DNA from: Streptomyces cadmiisoli
Lineage (GTDB): Bacteria > Actinomycetota > Actinomycetes > Streptomycetales > Streptomycetaceae
NCBI RefSeq assembly: GCF_003261055.1
Contig: NZ_CP030073.1
Coordinates: 7,378,001 to 7,442,000, forward strand
DNA: 64,000 nucleotides
Reading direction: 5' to 3'
Made by a program: the position numbers and the translations under genes. Positions 24,861-32,841 of the stretch are shown here, piece after piece. The notes below the pieces were generated by a model. It was not told the origin of the DNA, did not search any database, and saw only the letters and a program-made list of their open reading frames with translations. Numbering within the stretch: position 1 is the first letter of the stretch; each line of letters begins with the position of its first letter.

Positions 24861-25352
24861 GTGGACGCCAAGAACCGTTTCGAGACGAGGACCACGTTCG
24901 CCTTGTCACGCATCGAATGGCTGGTCTTTCTGGTCGTTTCCCTGGTACTCGCCTTCCAGTACCGTTCGGAGATCCGCTGGGGCGTCTTCCTGGCATTGTT
25001 CGCGGTGATCGACGTGATCGGCTACATTCCCGGTGCGATCGCCTTCAGACGCAGTCCCGACAAGCGCGTCGCCCGCGGCTACTACGTGGCCTACAACGTG
25101 ATGCACAGCCTGGTCACAGCGGCGGTGCTGGCCGGCGCCTGGGCCCTGCTGGTCGGGCCGGAATGGGCACTGCTCGCGCTGCCCGTTCACCTCATGGGCG
25201 ACCGGGCGCTGTTCGGGAATTCACTGAAACCCTTCGGAGTCTCCTTCGAGCCGGAAATGCACCCGGCCTGCCAGGATTTCGAGCGGAATTACCGGGCCGG
25301 TACCGGCGGATCCCGGCCCCCGGTGGAGGACGGCCATGCAGTCCGCGCTTGA
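24861..25352 (+). CDS. Small four-helix membrane protein, candidate N-N bond-forming protein (VlmO-like)
   Basis: A 163-residue integral membrane protein with helices at about residues 17-37, 40-60, 78-102 and 108-125. 'GYYVAYNVMHSLVTAAVL' and 'HLMGDRALFGNSLKPFG' include His, Asp and Asn residues in or near helices, more polar than in a simple anchor. It opens the biosynthetic cluster and overlaps the DUF2156 gene by 17 bases. In valanimycin biosynthesis the small membrane protein VlmO rearranges the O-seryl hydroxylamine to the N-N product, and its substrate is made by an MprF-like transferase, the same neighbour type as here. That correspondence is inference from size, topology and context. 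GTG 24861 has GGAG 5 bases upstream; GTG 24855 lies inside that site. Confidence 0.65.
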   Translation: MDAKNRFETRTTFALSRIEWLVFLVVSLVLAFQYRSEIRWGVFLALFAVIDVIGYIPGAIAFRRSPDKRVARGYYVAYNVMHSLVTAAVLAGAWALLVGPEWALLALPVHLMGDRALFGNSLKPFGVSFEPEMHPACQDFERNYRAGTGGSRPPVEDGHAVRA

Positions 25353-26298
25353 CACCCTCGCCGCACACGGCGACAACCCCAGTTCCTTTCTCGCGCTCAA
25401 CAGCGGGAACGAGTACTTTCACGACGACCGCATGACCGGAACCTGTGCCTATCGGAGATCGGGGCGCTACACACTCCAGTTCGGCGGCCCATTCTGCGCG
25501 CCGCAACACCGGGAGCGGCTCCTGGAGTCCTTCGTGGCGCACACCGGGCGACGCCTGGTCGCCGTACAACTTCAGCGCAACGACGCCGAGTTGTACCTAC
25601 GGAGCGGATTCACGGTCAACCAGATCGGTGCGTCGTACGCCGTGGACCTGTCCCGTTTCACACTGCGCGGGAAGCGGTTCGTACGACTGCGGAACAAGAT
25701 CTCGCGAGCCCGCCGGGAGGGCCTCGAGGTGGCCGAACTCGCCCATGACGACGACTGCGGCGAACTGGACCGACTGGACCGGCACTGGCTGCGCGACAAG
25801 GGCCGGCACGGAAAGGAGCTGCGGTTCCTCGTCGGCCAGCGGGGCGGGCCGCTGCAGCGCCACCGCAGGCTGTTCGTCGGCCGGATCGCGGGCACCGCCG
25901 TCGGATACATCAACTACGCGCCCGTCTACGGCAGCCGCCCCGGCTGGCTGCACGACCTCAGCCGCCGGCTGCCCGACGCGCCCCCCGGGGTGATGGAGGC
26001 GCTGAACTCTTCGGCCATCGAGCGCTTCACCGCCGAGGGTGCCGCCTGGCTGCACTTCGGTTTCACCCCCTTCACCGGCCTGGCCGACGAACACGAACTG
26101 CCGGGCGCCGGCCGCGGGTTCGCCCGGTTCACCCGCCTGCTCGCCGAGCACGGAGAGGCCGTCTACCCCGCCGCCTCGCAGCTCGAATACAAGGAGAAAT
26201 GGGCTCCGCACGCGGTCCTCCCGGAGTACATCGCCTTCCTGGGCCGACCGCGCCTGGGCGCCGTGTGGCAACTGCTGCGCGCCACCAACTCCCTGTGA
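25336..26298 (+). CDS. DUF2156 / MprF C-terminal-like aminoacyl-tRNA-dependent transferase (VlmA-like)
   Basis: The 320-residue protein looks like a free-standing lysylphosphatidylglycerol-synthase C-terminal domain: a double GNAT-type fold with 'FVRLRNKISRARREGLEVAEL', 'HWLRDKGRHGKELRFLVGQRGG' and 'FVGRIAGTAVGYINYAPVYGSRPGWLHDLSRRLPDAPPGVMEALN'. Members use aminoacyl-tRNA as donor. The best-known secondary-metabolism example is VlmA, which moves serine from seryl-tRNA to isobutylhydroxylamine. GGAGGA just before the ATG gives a secure start. No membrane segment is present, unlike full MprF, so a soluble acceptor is likely. The amino acid and acceptor are not visible from sequence. Confidence 0.75.
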   Translation: MQSALDTLAAHGDNPSSFLALNSGNEYFHDDRMTGTCAYRRSGRYTLQFGGPFCAPQHRERLLESFVAHTGRRLVAVQLQRNDAELYLRSGFTVNQIGASYAVDLSRFTLRGKRFVRLRNKISRARREGLEVAELAHDDDCGELDRLDRHWLRDKGRHGKELRFLVGQRGGPLQRHRRLFVGRIAGTAVGYINYAPVYGSRPGWLHDLSRRLPDAPPGVMEALNSSAIERFTAEGAAWLHFGFTPFTGLADEHELPGAGRGFARFTRLLAEHGEAVYPAASQLEYKEKWAPHAVLPEYIAFLGRPRLGAVWQLLRATNSL

Positions 26299-26351
26299 CC
26301 GACACCGCCGCGTAGTTCCCCTCATCCACTCACCCGGAGGACCGGACACCG

Positions 26352-27485
26352 ATGAGATTCCTCGAGCGAGAACGCGCCACGCTGGCCAAACTGCTGCCCG
26401 ACCTGGACCCCGCCCTCCAGGAGACGCCGCTGATGGAACTGGAGCGGCCGGGCAGCCCCGGCGTCGGGCTGTTCCGGGACAGCGGCGGCCCCGGCCTGCT
26501 CGTCCCGGAGGCCCACCGGGGCCGCGGCGCCACCGCCGTGGACGCCCTGCGTGTGCAGCGCGCGATCGGCAGCCGCTCGCCGTCCCTGGCCGTGGCCACC
26601 ACCATGCACCACTTCTCGATGGCCACACTGGTGGGCCTGGGCGCCCTCGGCGACGGCTTGGAGTGGATGCTGGTCGAAGGCATCGCGTCCACCAACCGCA
26701 TCATCGCCTCCGGCTTCGCCGAGGGACGCAGCGGCGCCGGCATCCTGGAGCCGTCGATGACCGCCACCGTCGCCGCGGACGGCGTCCACATCAACGGCGT
26801 CAAACGCCCGTGCAGCCTCGCGCGCTCCATGGACCTGCTCACCGCCGGCGTCCTGGTGCCCCGCGAGGACGGGCAGGGTGACGAGGTCGCCGTCGCACTC
26901 GTCCCCGCCGAGAGCGAGGGCCTGAGCGTGACGGGCTTCTGGTCCAGCAGCTTCCTCGCCGGAGCGGAGAGCGAGCAGGTCACGCTCACGGATGTCGTCG
27001 TCCCCCCGGAGTTGCTGCTGCGTACCTCGACGCCAGCGGGGCAGCGGCTGGACGAACTCCAGACGGCCGGTCTCATCTGGTTCCAGGTGCTGATGACCGG
27101 CAGCTATCTGGGCGCGGCCGGCGCGCTGGTGGAGCGGGTGCTGCTCAACGACCGCATCCCCGAGCACGAACGGGTCCAGCTGTACGTCGAGTCCGAGGCC
27201 GCCGCGACCGCCGCCGAGGGGGTCGCCCGCCGGATCGACGACGGCGACCTCACGGAGGCCACGCTCGCCCAGGCGCTGTGCGTGCGGTACGGCGTCCAGG
27301 ACAGCATCGCCCGTACCGTCCCGCGCGCGGTGGAGCTGCTGGGCGGACTCAACTTCATGACGTCCGACGAGGTCGGCCACCTGGCCGCCTGCGCCAACGG
27401 TCTGGCCCTGCACCCGCCGTCCCGTCCCCGGATGACCGGCCCGCTCGCCGGGTACCTGGCCGACCGGCCGCTGACCGTCGCCTGA
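26352..27485 (+). CDS. Acyl-CoA-dehydrogenase-fold flavoprotein, candidate N-hydroxylase or oxygenase
   Basis: A 377-residue protein with the acyl-CoA dehydrogenase outline: N-terminal helices, a middle beta domain ('IIASGFAEGRSGAGILEPSMTATVAADGVHINGVKRPCSLA'), and C-terminal helices with 'AVELLGGLNFMTSDEVGHLAACANGLALHPPSRP'. It is divergent and lacks the obvious 'YGGxGY' and catalytic Glu context of fatty-acid enzymes. Group D flavin monooxygenases, including the isobutylamine N-hydroxylase VlmH, have this fold and need a separate flavin reductase, and one is encoded four genes downstream. Either a desaturase or an oxygenase is possible; I favour oxygenase from context. GGAGGA lies 10 bases before the ATG. 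Confidence 0.78.
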   Translation: MRFLERERATLAKLLPDLDPALQETPLMELERPGSPGVGLFRDSGGPGLLVPEAHRGRGATAVDALRVQRAIGSRSPSLAVATTMHHFSMATLVGLGALGDGLEWMLVEGIASTNRIIASGFAEGRSGAGILEPSMTATVAADGVHINGVKRPCSLARSMDLLTAGVLVPREDGQGDEVAVALVPAESEGLSVTGFWSSSFLAGAESEQVTLTDVVVPPELLLRTSTPAGQRLDELQTAGLIWFQVLMTGSYLGAAGALVERVLLNDRIPEHERVQLYVESEAAATAAEGVARRIDDGDLTEATLAQALCVRYGVQDSIARTVPRAVELLGGLNFMTSDEVGHLAACANGLALHPPSRPRMTGPLAGYLADRPLTVA

Positions 27486-27774
27486 CGTCCGACCGGCGTT
27501 GCTTGCCGGACCCGAACCGCGCGTATCCCGTATCGCGCACCGAGCCAGGCGGTACGCCCCGGCCACTGGCGCGTCGGCCCCTTCGCCGGCCCGTCCCGTT
27601 CCACGCGCGTGCCCGTCCGTCCTCCCGCCCCGTTCCACGCGCGTGCACACCCACCCCGCTTCACATGCACGCCCGCACGCCCGCACGCCCGCCCGCACGC
27701 CCGTCCGTTCGCCCGCCCACCTGCCCGCACGCCGCCGACGCCCGGCGGCCGAACACCCCTTGGGGAGCCCGCCC
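27486..27774. repeat. Low-complexity spacer inside the cluster
   Basis: The spacer before the reductase gene contains CCGTTCCACGCGCGTGC twice (around 27597 and 27639) and then a run of GCCC/GCAC words to about 27735. The sequence has open frames on the plus strand, but they are only the result of base composition. Confidence 0.6.
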
Positions 27775-28917
27775 ATGGCGCCACCCGCCCCGCGTCCCAC
27801 CGTCCCGTCTCAGTCTGAGTCGCCGTCGCTGTTACCGGCCGCCGGTGACCGGCCCACCCTGCTGCTCACCGGCGGCTCCGGCGTCCTCGGCCGGGCCCTG
27901 ATCGACGAACTCTCGCCCGACTTCGACCTGCTCTGCCTGCGCCGCAACCGCCCCTTGCGGGATCCCCGGGTGCGCGAACTCGAAGGCGACCTGCTCGCCC
28001 CGCGGCTGGGCCTGTCCGCCCTGGCCTGGCACGAACTCGCCATAGCGGTCGACGTCGTCGTGCACTCCGCCGCCGAGACCAACTGGCGCACCCCGCCCGA
28101 GCACATCCTGCGTACCAACACCCGCGGGACCGAGACAATGCTCGACCTGGCCGCCCGCGCCGACGCACCGGTCCATCTGGTCAGCACCGCTTTCGTGGCG
28201 AACACTCCGTCCGCGGAGGACGAGGAGCGCTTCCCGGGCGCCGCCGCCTACCTCGTGTCCAAGGCCGCGGCCGAGCAGATGGTGCGCGACGCCGATCTGC
28301 CCGGAACCCTCGTACGCCCCTCGGTCGTCATGGGCGACTCCGTGACCGGGCGGATCGCCGGGCAGCAGGGACTGACCAAGACGATCGGGTCGATGGTTCT
28401 GGGGCAGGTGCCCGTCCTGCCCGGCGCTCCCGACGCCCGGGTCGACATGATTCCGCAGGACTACGTCACCAAGGCGATCGGCGACCTGGTGCGGGGCGGG
28501 GTCTGCGACGGCGAGTACTGGCTCACCGCCGGCAAGGAGGCGCTCCTGCTGCGGGAGATCACCGACGTCTGCGGGGAGTTCGCCGTCCGCAGCGGTCTGC
28601 CCCGGCCGCACCGGCCCCGCCTCATCCCCGTCGACGCGGTGCACCGGCTGCTGCTGCCCATGCTGGAGGGCACCTCGCTGCCCGAGTCGGTGCGCCGGCG
28701 GTTCCAGCACTACGCCGAGCTGCTGCTGGTCTTCCAGAGCGAGCTGCCCTTCGACTCCTCGCTCGGCGAACCGCACTGCGGCACACGTCCGACGCACTCC
28801 GACATCCGCGCCGCGCTCGTGCGGAACCTGGAGAGCTGGGCGGCCGAACATCCCGGACTGCTGCGCCGGCACCGCGTCCGGCCGGTGACCACGATCCCCA
28901 CGGAGGCCGCGTCATGA
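27775..28917 (+). CDS. Thioester reductase / fatty acyl-CoA reductase-like SDR
   Basis: The 380-residue protein is an extended SDR of the NAD-binding-4 group: 'LLTGGSGVLGRALIDEL' (residues 31-47) binds NADPH, and the catalytic Ser137 ('LVSTAF'), Tyr159 and Lys163 ('AAYLVSKAAAE') are present. Such domains reduce carrier-bound or CoA thioesters to aldehydes. It is followed at once by a transaminase (4-base ATGA overlap), which would convert the aldehyde to an amine. ATG 27775 has GGGGAG 7 bases upstream. Which acyl chain is used is unknown; no carrier protein or polyketide synthase is in the window. Confidence 0.85.
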   Translation: MAPPAPRPTVPSQSESPSLLPAAGDRPTLLLTGGSGVLGRALIDELSPDFDLLCLRRNRPLRDPRVRELEGDLLAPRLGLSALAWHELAIAVDVVVHSAAETNWRTPPEHILRTNTRGTETMLDLAARADAPVHLVSTAFVANTPSAEDEERFPGAAAYLVSKAAAEQMVRDADLPGTLVRPSVVMGDSVTGRIAGQQGLTKTIGSMVLGQVPVLPGAPDARVDMIPQDYVTKAIGDLVRGGVCDGEYWLTAGKEALLLREITDVCGEFAVRSGLPRPHRPRLIPVDAVHRLLLPMLEGTSLPESVRRRFQHYAELLLVFQSELPFDSSLGEPHCGTRPTHSDIRAALVRNLESWAAEHPGLLRRHRVRPVTTIPTEAAS

Positions 28918-30188
28918 CCGTGTTCCCGCCGGCCGTGCCGACGGCCCAGGACACCGGGGCCGACCTCGTCGAGCTGTACCTGCGCCACATCGGCTCCGGC
29001 CGCGCCGTGATGGGCCGGGTGATGGGCGGCATGGCCGAGGTCCGCTCGGAGGGCTGCTGGATCCATACCGATGACGGCCGCCGCTTCCTGGACTTCGGCG
29101 GCTACGGCGTCTTCCTGCTCGGGCACCGGCACCCGGCCGTCGTCGAGGCGGTGCATCGGCAGATCGACACCCATCCGCTGGCCAGCCGCGTCTTCCTGGA
29201 GCCGGTCGCCGCCCGCGCGGCCCGGGCACTGGCCGCGCACACGCCGCCCGGCCTGGACTACATCCACTTCGTCAACTCCGGAGCCGAGGCCACCGAAGCC
29301 GCCTTGAAACTCGCCCGCGCACACGGCCGCAGAACGATCGTGACCACCCGCAAGGGCTTCCACGGCAAGACCCTCGGCGCGCTCAGCGTCACCGCCAACG
29401 CCACCTACCAGACGCCGTTCCAGCCGCTCCTTCCGGACACCGTCCAGGTCGCCTTCGGGGATCCCGCTGAACTGGAAGCGGTCCTGGCCTCCCGGCGCGA
29501 CCGGGCCTGCGTCATCGTGGAACCGGTGCAGGGCGAGGCCGGGGTGCGCATCCCGGAGCCCGGCTACCTCCGGAGAGTGGCGGCGCTGTGCCGGGAGCAC
29601 GGCGCCCTGCTGGTCGTGGACGAGATCCAGACCGGGATGGGCCGGCTGGGCACCTGGTGGGGTGTGGACACCGAGGACGTGCGCCCCGACGTCCTGCTCG
29701 TGGGCAAGGGCCTCAGCGGCGGAGTCGTCCCCGTCGCCGCGATGGCCGCCACCGAGCAGGCGTACGCCCCGTTCAGCCGCGACCCGTATCTGCACACCTC
29801 CACCTTCGGTGCCTCACCGATCGCCTGTGCCGCCGCGCTCGCCACCGTGGAGACGATGGAACGCGAGGACACCGTCGCCCGCGCCGCCGCGCTCGGCCGA
29901 CGCGTCCTCGCCGGGGTGCGCGCCGTGTGCGCCCCGTACCTGGGTGGCCTGGTCACCGAGGTGCGCGGCCGGGGGCTGCTGATCGGCATCGAGTTCGCCG
30001 TGGAGCGGACGGTCGGTGAACTCCTGCTGGAGCTGATCGCGCGGGACGTCCTGGTCAACCACTCCCTCAACGCCAACCGGGTGCTCCGGCTGACCCCGCC
30101 CGCCGTGGTCGAGGACGTCGCGCTGGAGACCTTCTTCCGCACGCTCGCGGACGCCCTGCACATCACCGCGGCCCGTATGGCCGTGTGA
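28914..30188 (+). CDS. Class III aminotransferase, predicted to form the alkylamine
   Basis: A 424-residue fold-type I class III transaminase. PLP-binding Lys265 lies in 'VGKGLSGG', Asp236 in 'VVDEIQTGMGR', and 'VNSGAEATEAALKLAR' is the phosphate-binding loop. It resembles putrescine/ornithine aminotransferases that work on terminal aldehydes. The overlap with the reductase gene predicts reduction and transamination as consecutive steps. The amino donor cannot be deduced. Confidence 0.92.
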   Translation: MTVFPPAVPTAQDTGADLVELYLRHIGSGRAVMGRVMGGMAEVRSEGCWIHTDDGRRFLDFGGYGVFLLGHRHPAVVEAVHRQIDTHPLASRVFLEPVAARAARALAAHTPPGLDYIHFVNSGAEATEAALKLARAHGRRTIVTTRKGFHGKTLGALSVTANATYQTPFQPLLPDTVQVAFGDPAELEAVLASRRDRACVIVEPVQGEAGVRIPEPGYLRRVAALCREHGALLVVDEIQTGMGRLGTWWGVDTEDVRPDVLLVGKGLSGGVVPVAAMAATEQAYAPFSRDPYLHTSTFGASPIACAAALATVETMEREDTVARAAALGRRVLAGVRAVCAPYLGGLVTEVRGRGLLIGIEFAVERTVGELLLELIARDVLVNHSLNANRVLRLTPPAVVEDVALETFFRTLADALHITAARMAV

Positions 30189-30216
30189 CCCACCTCCGGA
30201 AAGGAACCGAAGACCC

Positions 30217-30684
30217 ATGCGCCACGTGGTGCTGCACGCGATCGTCGACGGGCTCGAACCCGACGCCGTCTACCGACGCATCAGTGACTTCCGCCGCTAC
30301 CCCGAGTTCACCGACACGGTGCGCGAGGTCCGGGTCGACGCCCCGCTGTCCGACGGCACCCTGGTGTCGGAGTGGACGGTCGTCTTCCGGGGCGGCCTCA
30401 TGTGCTGGCGGGAACGCGACACACTGTCGCCCGAGACGTACTCCCTGACCTTCGAGCAGCTCAGCGGCGACTTCCAGACCTTCGAGGGGAGCTGGAGCTG
30501 CCAACCCCGCGGCGGCGGCACCCTCGTCGTCTTCACCGCCTCCTTCGACCTCGGCATCCCCACGCTGGCCGAGATCCTCGACCCGGTGGCCGAGTCGACG
30601 CTGCGGGCCAACATCGCCCGGATCCTCGCCGGACTGGTGGGCGCGGAGGTGATCGATGAGTGCGCCGCCGCCGCTCACGGCTGA
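30217..30684 (+). CDS. SRPBCC-family protein (polyketide cyclase/aromatase-like)
   Basis: The protein of 155 residues has the START-like beta-grip pattern 'VYRRISDFRRYPEFTDTVREV' and 'FQTFEGSWSCQPRGGGTLVVFTASFDLG'. SRPBCC proteins bind hydrophobic ligands; some are cyclases, others dehydratases or carriers. There is no polyketide synthase nearby, so a cyclase role is unlikely and ligand handling of a lipid intermediate fits better. AAGGA precedes the ATG. The 3' end overlaps the flavin reductase gene by 29 bases. Confidence 0.82.
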   Translation: MRHVVLHAIVDGLEPDAVYRRISDFRRYPEFTDTVREVRVDAPLSDGTLVSEWTVVFRGGLMCWRERDTLSPETYSLTFEQLSGDFQTFEGSWSCQPRGGGTLVVFTASFDLGIPTLAEILDPVAESTLRANIARILAGLVGAEVIDECAAAAHG

Positions 30685-31270
30685 GCGAGTGGGCACCGGG
30701 ACGCCCACCCGGCCACCCGCGACGCACGAGCCGGAGTTCCGGCCACCGGGGGAGCCGCTGCGCGAGGAGCCGGGCCCCGGAGCGGCCCGCTGTCTCGGGC
30801 TGTACGCCAAACTCGCCGCGGGCGTGGCCGTCCTGACGGCACGCGGTGACGACGGCCCGCTCGGACTGACCGTCTCCGCCGTCACCTCGCTGTCGGCGCG
30901 CCCTCCCCTGCTTCTGGCGTGCCTGCGCGACGGCTCCCGCACCCTCGCCGCGGTGCGAGCCCACGGCGCCTTCGCCGTGCACCTGCTGCGCGAGGAACAG
31001 CACGGCCTTGCGGTGCGCTTCGCCCGCCCGGACGCCACCGCGGCCCAGCGCTTCGCCGGCACGGACCTCCGGCAGGTCCTCGGCGTGCCGGTGCTCTCGG
31101 GCACCCTCGCCTGGTCGGTCTGCCTGGTCGAGGACGTGCGCCGCTACGGCGACCACCGACTGGTCGTCGGACAGGTGGCGGCCGTGCACGTGGGCGGAGG
31201 ACGCCCCCTGCTGTGGCACGACCGCCGCTTCCGGGCACTGACCGAACTCGCCCCGGACGACGCCGGATGA
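30656..31270 (+). CDS. Flavin reductase (HpaC/VlmR-type)
   Basis: A 204-residue Flavin_Reduct domain protein, conserved core from about residue 48: 'LAAGVAVLTARGDDGPLGLTVSAVTSLSARPPLLLACL', 'FAVHLLREEQHGLAVRFA' and 'DHRLVVGQVAAVHVGGGRPLLWH'. These enzymes supply reduced FMN or FAD to a separate monooxygenase. The only fitting partner in the cluster is the acyl-CoA-dehydrogenase-like protein. The first 45 residues are proline-rich and not conserved; a later start is possible, but the ATG at 30656 is the natural one within the overlap. Confidence 0.87.
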   Translation: MSAPPPLTAERVGTGTPTRPPATHEPEFRPPGEPLREEPGPGAARCLGLYAKLAAGVAVLTARGDDGPLGLTVSAVTSLSARPPLLLACLRDGSRTLAAVRAHGAFAVHLLREEQHGLAVRFARPDATAAQRFAGTDLRQVLGVPVLSGTLAWSVCLVEDVRRYGDHRLVVGQVAAVHVGGGRPLLWHDRRFRALTELAPDDAG

Positions 31271-32592
31271 CCAAACCGTCGTCCGGAGTGCCCGCCTGGG
31301 ACCCGGCACAACTGCCCGCCCAGCCCCCGCTGCACGGCGCCGTCACCGCGGACGTCGCCGTCGTCGGAGCCGGCCTGGCCGGGCTGTCCTGCGCGTACCA
31401 CCTCGCGCGGCGCGCACCCGGCCTCGACATCGCCGTCGTCGACGCCGAGCGGCCCGCGGCCGGTGCCAGCGGCCGGGGCACCGGCCTGCTGGGTCCCCGG
31501 GCCGGTCCGCCGATCGACCGCGCGGTGCGCCGCTTCGGACCGTCGACCGCGCGCCGGATGCACCTGGCCAGCGTGCGGGCGGTCGAGCAGGTCCGCACGC
31601 TGTGCACCCGGCTCGACGTGGCGTGCGGGCTGCGGCCGGGCGAGCAGATCATGGCGACACGCGCGCGTGGCGGACTGGTCGCCCTCGCCCGGCAGGCGCG
31701 CGCCTACCGCGCGCTCGACCTGGACGCGCCGGTCGTCTCCGGCGCCACGATCCGCGCCCGGATCGGCGTCCCGTACACCGCGGGGCTGCTGCACCGCACC
31801 GCCGCCACGCTCGATCCGGCCGCCCTGACCTGCGCCCTGGCCCGCGCCTGCGCGGCCATGGGCGTGCGCTTCTACGGGAGCAGCCCACTGCGCGCCGTGC
31901 GCCCCGGCCGTCCGCGGGGCGCCGAACTGGTCTTCCCGCACGGCAGGCTGGACGCGGGGCAGGCCGTTCTCGCGGTCAACTCCTCGGCATCGGCCCTGGG
32001 CCTGCCGGTCGGCACGATCCTCCCCGTGGAGGTGTACGCCGTGGCCACCGCACCCCTCGGGCCCACGGCGTACGAGGCACTGGGCGGGCGCGCGGGCCGC
32101 GCCCTGGTCGACGCCGTGCCGCTGGCGCCCTACTTCCGGCTGCTGCCGGACGGCGGACTGGTCGCGGGCGGCGGCACCGCGATCGCCGCTCCGGACGGAC
32201 TCGGCGCGAGACGGCTCCAGGCGGGACGCGAGCGGGCCTGGACCTGGCTGTGCCGGTGGCTGCGCTCGCTGCACCCCGAGCTGTCCCAGGTGACCGTCAC
32301 GCACCGCTGGTCGGGCCGCGTCGGTATGACCGGCGACGGCCTGCCGGTGGTCGGACCGGTGCGCGGCCTGCCGGACGTCTGGTACGTCGGCGGCTGCTGC
32401 GGACACGGCCTGGCGATGTCGGTCGCGCACGGCGCGCACGTCGCCGGGGCCCTGCTGGGGGAGCCGGCTCCGGCCGGTCCGCTGCCGTGGCACCGGTCGG
32501 CCGCCCCGCTGCTGCCCGTCGGCGGACGCGCCCGCCCAGTGCTCCGGGCCTACGTGGGCACCCTCGGCGGCCTCGCCCGGTACACCTGCTGA
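31267..32592 (+). CDS. DAO-type FAD-dependent oxidoreductase
   Basis: The 441-residue protein has an N-terminal GxGxxG 'VAVVGAGLAGLSCAYHL' near residue 30, 'GASGRGTGLLGPRAGP' as in glycine/sarcosine-oxidase-like enzymes, and a C-terminal 'VTHRWSGRVGMTGDGLPVVGPVRGLPDVWYVGGCCGHGLAMS' block closing the FAD site. Members oxidise C-N bonds of amines and amino acids, so it may act on the amine, hydroxylamine or hydrazine intermediate of the cluster. It overlaps the flavin reductase stop (ATGA). Confidence 0.88.
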   Translation: MTKPSSGVPAWDPAQLPAQPPLHGAVTADVAVVGAGLAGLSCAYHLARRAPGLDIAVVDAERPAAGASGRGTGLLGPRAGPPIDRAVRRFGPSTARRMHLASVRAVEQVRTLCTRLDVACGLRPGEQIMATRARGGLVALARQARAYRALDLDAPVVSGATIRARIGVPYTAGLLHRTAATLDPAALTCALARACAAMGVRFYGSSPLRAVRPGRPRGAELVFPHGRLDAGQAVLAVNSSASALGLPVGTILPVEVYAVATAPLGPTAYEALGGRAGRALVDAVPLAPYFRLLPDGGLVAGGGTAIAAPDGLGARRLQAGRERAWTWLCRWLRSLHPELSQVTVTHRWSGRVGMTGDGLPVVGPVRGLPDVWYVGGCCGHGLAMSVAHGAHVAGALLGEPAPAGPLPWHRSAAPLLPVGGRARPVLRAYVGTLGGLARYTC

Positions 32593-32841
32593 ACGTACAA
32601 CGAGTGCTGCCGACCTCGCCCGACACGTCCACCGGCCCGCGGAGAACACGCTGAACCCGTCGAATCCCCCAACCTGCCGGCCCCCGACGCCTCCCGGCCC
32701 CCCAAGCTGCTGGCCCTCGATGCCTCCCGGGCCCCCCGGACCCGCCGGCCCCCGGGACGCCTCCCGGACCCGTCGGACATGGCGCCGCCCACCCCCGAAC
32801 CCAACCCCCCAACCGCACCGCACCGACGACCCGGAGACCCC
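32593..32841. repeat. C-rich degenerate repeat spacer
   Basis: Copies of a motif like GACGCCTCCCGG(A/C)CCC recur at roughly 30 to 45 base spacing between 32680 and 32775. No gene; it separates the oxidoreductase from the acyltransferase-like gene. Confidence 0.5.

Noticed and set aside
27597..27735. Possible CRISPR-like array of GCCC/GCAC repeats
   Set aside because: The words are simple low-complexity sequence without regular spacers of constant length, and there are no cas genes.
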